Shown here: positions 5,290-6,954 of the stretch, one piece after another
How the letters are laid out: each line of letters opens with the position of its first letter
Numbering within the stretch: the first letter of the stretch is position 1
NCBI GenBank assembly: GCA_020053615.1
Contig: JAGVMW010000032.1
Coordinates: forward strand, 1 to 6,954
From: an archaeon
GTDB taxonomy: Archaea; Nanobdellota; Nanobdellia; Woesearchaeales; GW2011-AR9
Reading direction: 5' to 3'
Length of the DNA stretch: 6,954 bases
Position numbers and translations under genes: made by a program
Notes under the pieces: model-generated
Seen by the model: the letters and a program-made list of their open reading frames with translations, nothing else
The model's database searches: none
What the model was told of the DNA's origin: nothing

Positions 5290-5345
5290 TGATCCAGTTA
5301 GAAAACCTTTGGGACGATTATTTCGAGTATGAAATGGAGGTGTGA
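5289..5345 (+). pseudogene. Remnant of the mutase 3' end, possible 18-aa leader peptide
   Basis: ATG overlapping the ATPase stop opens an 18-codon frame, MIQLENLWDDYFEYEMEV, that matches the last residues of the mutase (MQLENPWDDYFEYTVEV). The rest of the mutase copy is gone. The remnant keeps GGAGGTG at 5336-5342, the ribosome site of the coiled-coil gene. It may persist because it links ATPase translation to that gene. Confidence 0.75.
5336..5342 (+). promoter_or_regulatory. Ribosome binding site fixing a TTG start
   Basis: GGAGGTG, a near-perfect complement of the 16S 3' end, eight bases before TTG at 5351. The same site and spacing are preserved in the left repeat copy (3170-3176, TTG at 3185), so the TTG start is conserved between copies. 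Confidence 0.75.
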
Positions 5346-5350
5346 GACTA

Positions 5351-6954
5351 TTGGCACTCTTTCAGAAAAAAGATGAATTCCAAAAAAAAGTACAACAGGA
5401 AGAGAAATCCGCTTCTAAAGAAGAAGATTGGCTTCTTCGAGAAATAAAATTCTTAGAGGATTTCCGGAAAGACGTAGAAGATATCATCAAACTAAAAGCA
5501 GAAGTAGTTCTATTGCAAAAGAGCGCCGAACAGAAGAAAGTAAAAGTTCTAAACGAGTTAATCCAGAAAGACAGCAATCTCTTTCGCCGTTTCAACCGCC
5601 AGCTTAACCGAGGAGAACGTCGAAGAGTTCGCTATGAAAAGAGAGTTCTAGGAAATATTGTTTTAATAGAACAAAAATTAGACGAGCCTACTCGTAAAGA
5701 ATTAGAAGATTTGGTCAAGCAGATAGAGGTCTTTTCTGCTCGAATTTTAACAGAATTATCCTGGCGGGTGGGAAAAATTGCTCAGCTTAGCAGCCAGAAA
5801 TCAGTTGACTTCAAGCTGATTGAACAGCATTTAGCTGCTACTTTAGAAGCAAGTAAAGCGTTGGTAGCGTTGTTAGAGCGTCTGGAAAGATTAATGCTGG
5901 TATTGGAGAAAAAAGTAACCGAAAAAAAGCTTATTCAACCAATTTATCCTCAAGTTGCCGGATTAACAGGCTATTTGCGGGAGGGAGTGATTAAAACGGC
6001 AGCGATAAAATCAATCGTGCCTTTGCGGTATTTTCTGGAGAAAGGATTGGCTAAAAAAATAGAGAAAAAGATAAACTTAATATCCAATAAATATGTGTAT
6101 AATCAACATGGCAAAAAATTTCATGAAATCATCGAAAATTACATCACGGAATTATCTAAAGTTTTGTCTCCTAATGATATTGAACAGCTGAAAAATGTTG
6201 ATTATGACGTTACTGCAGAAAGCACGCTTTTGTTTCTACCAAGTTTTATTAGACCAATCTTAGCATATAATGTTCATCTTCTCTCGGATTTTAGTTCAAG
6301 AGGATGGGTTTCTCATGCTATTCCTGGTGAAAATCTAGAAAAAATAAGCAAAAGTGGAATACTTACTGCTCCTTTAGAAATGGTTTTTGAGAAAAAGCAA
6401 TATTTTACTGAAAAGAATACCGATGTTCCCAGAAGATTAACTGATGGAATTTCTTTTTCGTTTCAGGAATATGGAAAGTATCAACCATACCAACGTAATG
6501 TTAGTCGTGGAAGTACCGTAGGAGGAATGTTCCTTTTCCCGTTAAAACCTCTTCTTCAGCCAGGATTAATCTTTGATTTTGCCAGAACTATAGATGGTTA
6601 TCCTGAAATCACTTTAAAAGATGAAGCCTATTTGGATAATCGTGCAGGTATAATCGCAGAAATATTGGGTTCACTTTATTCCTATTCGGAATGGATCAAG
6701 AACTATGATGATGCAGTTGTTTTTTTTAACGAATGTAAGAAAAACTTAGATTTCTTAGAGCGTATGGAAAAATATCTTAATGGTAATGAAGTAATGAATT
6801 TTAAGTTAGTAGGAAAAGAAGTATTATTCGCCAAAGAATTTAGGATGTTGGATATGTTAAAAGTTCATAAGTTAATTTCTCAAAGTTTAGGGGAAGAATT
6901 TATAACAAAACTGAATCAAGCCCATCAAACAGACCGAGATGGGAAAGAATATAA
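5351..6954 (+). CDS. Long coiled-coil protein, C-terminus possibly ART-like, partial
   Basis: The frame is open from TTG (5351) to the window edge: 534 codons, no stop, so the C-terminus is missing. Residues 1-195 are highly charged and heptad-like, with a basic patch RRFNRQLNRGERRRVRYEKR at 79-98, and probably form long coiled-coil or helical-bundle segments. Residues about 196-310 are mixed helical. From about 320 the sequence turns globular: SHAIPGENLEKISKSGIL (321-338) resembles the HxT...NLxxIxxxGL opening of ADP-ribosyltransferase-fold domains (DarT, Tpt1-like). ISFSFQEYGKY (367-377), a beta-rich stretch, and E419 or E425 sit where such folds carry their later motifs. This likeness is weak and is inference. 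Residues 440-534 are helical. No signal peptide or membrane span. It is probably translated together with the ATPase upstream; its first 32 codons are duplicated at 3185. Confidence 0.8.
   Translation, partial: MALFQKKDEFQKKVQQEEKSASKEEDWLLREIKFLEDFRKDVEDIIKLKAEVVLLQKSAEQKKVKVLNELIQKDSNLFRRFNRQLNRGERRRVRYEKRVLGNIVLIEQKLDEPTRKELEDLVKQIEVFSARILTELSWRVGKIAQLSSQKSVDFKLIEQHLAATLEASKALVALLERLERLMLVLEKKVTEKKLIQPIYPQVAGLTGYLREGVIKTAAIKSIVPLRYFLEKGLAKKIEKKINLISNKYVYNQHGKKFHEIIENYITELSKVLSPNDIEQLKNVDYDVTAESTLLFLPSFIRPILAYNVHLLSDFSSRGWVSHAIPGENLEKISKSGILTAPLEMVFEKKQYFTEKNTDVPRRLTDGISFSFQEYGKYQPYQRNVSRGSTVGGMFLFPLKPLLQPGLIFDFARTIDGYPEITLKDEAYLDNRAGIIAEILGSLYSYSEWIKNYDDAVVFFNECKKNLDFLERMEKYLNGNEVMNFKLVGKEVLFAKEFRMLDMLKVHKLISQSLGEEFITKLNQAHQTDRDGKEY

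Larger units (their letters stand above)
5289..5446 (+). repeat. Right copy of the 158-bp direct repeat
   Basis: Partner of 3123-3280, gapless and about 87% identical by eye. Its left edge coincides with the ATPase stop codon and its right edge lies inside the intact coiled-coil gene. Together the two copies bracket the Cys-rich gene, the IS605-like patch and the ATPase. Confidence 0.9.

Noticed and set aside
3123..5446. CRISPR array or transposon inverted termini
   Set aside because: There are only two long coding direct repeats 2.2 kb apart, no short regular spacing, no inverted ends and no transposase in the island.
5362..5595. Minus-strand frame of 77 codons, Ser/Phe-rich
   Set aside because: Shadow of the Lys/Glu-rich coiled coil on the plus strand.

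Overview
The window looks archaeal, most likely from a small-genome DPANN-type lineage (Woesearchaeota/Pacearchaeota-like). The assignment is inference from gene style; no rRNA is present. Support comes from an archaeal-type ribosomal protein L11, AT-rich TATA boxes with purine-rich BRE-like flanks, T-tract terminators, Shine-Dalgarno sites of the GGTGAT/GGAGGTG type, a COG1373-type AAA ATPase and a K/E/I-rich proteome.

Layout. 1-260 holds no convincing ORF but is dense in inverted repeats: four small hairpins in the first 100 bases, then a 142-bp compound palindrome flanked by a 9-bp direct repeat. It is an unidentified structured RNA or a MITE-like element. 305-526 (+) is a 73-aa single-pass membrane protein. 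It converges on 534-1541 (-), a 335-aa protein I do not recognise. 1636-2370 (-) is ribosomal protein L11 with an 86-residue charged C-terminal tail and apparently an AUC start codon. Between L11 and the divergent phosphoglycerate mutase gene (2517-3179, +) lie a two-way TATA box and a cluster of ATGAAC/GTTCAT half-sites.

The right half is mosaic. The last 20 codons of the mutase gene plus the first 32 codons of the gene behind it occur twice, at 3123-3280 and 5289-5446, about 87% identical without gaps. The left copy is the intact mutase end followed by a truncated stub of the downstream gene. The right copy is a mutase stub followed by the intact downstream gene, which runs off the window. 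So the ancestral order was probably mutase - coiled-coil gene, and about 2 kb now separates them. That 2-kb island carries a small exported Cys-rich protein (3319-3684, -), a possible IS605/TnpB right-end or omega-RNA-like scar (3825-3890, -) and an AAA ATPase with a DUF4143-like nuclease-fold C-terminus (4006-5289, +).

How the parts may work together. The ATPase stop codon overlaps the ATG of the mutase remnant (TAATG), and that remnant carries the GGAGGTG site used by the long coiled-coil gene. ATPase and coiled-coil gene are therefore probably one translationally coupled unit. The C-terminal half of the coiled-coil protein faintly resembles ADP-ribosyltransferase-fold proteins. The ATPase/coiled-coil pair in its repeat-bounded island is the best candidate here for an undescribed accessory system, but that is inference.
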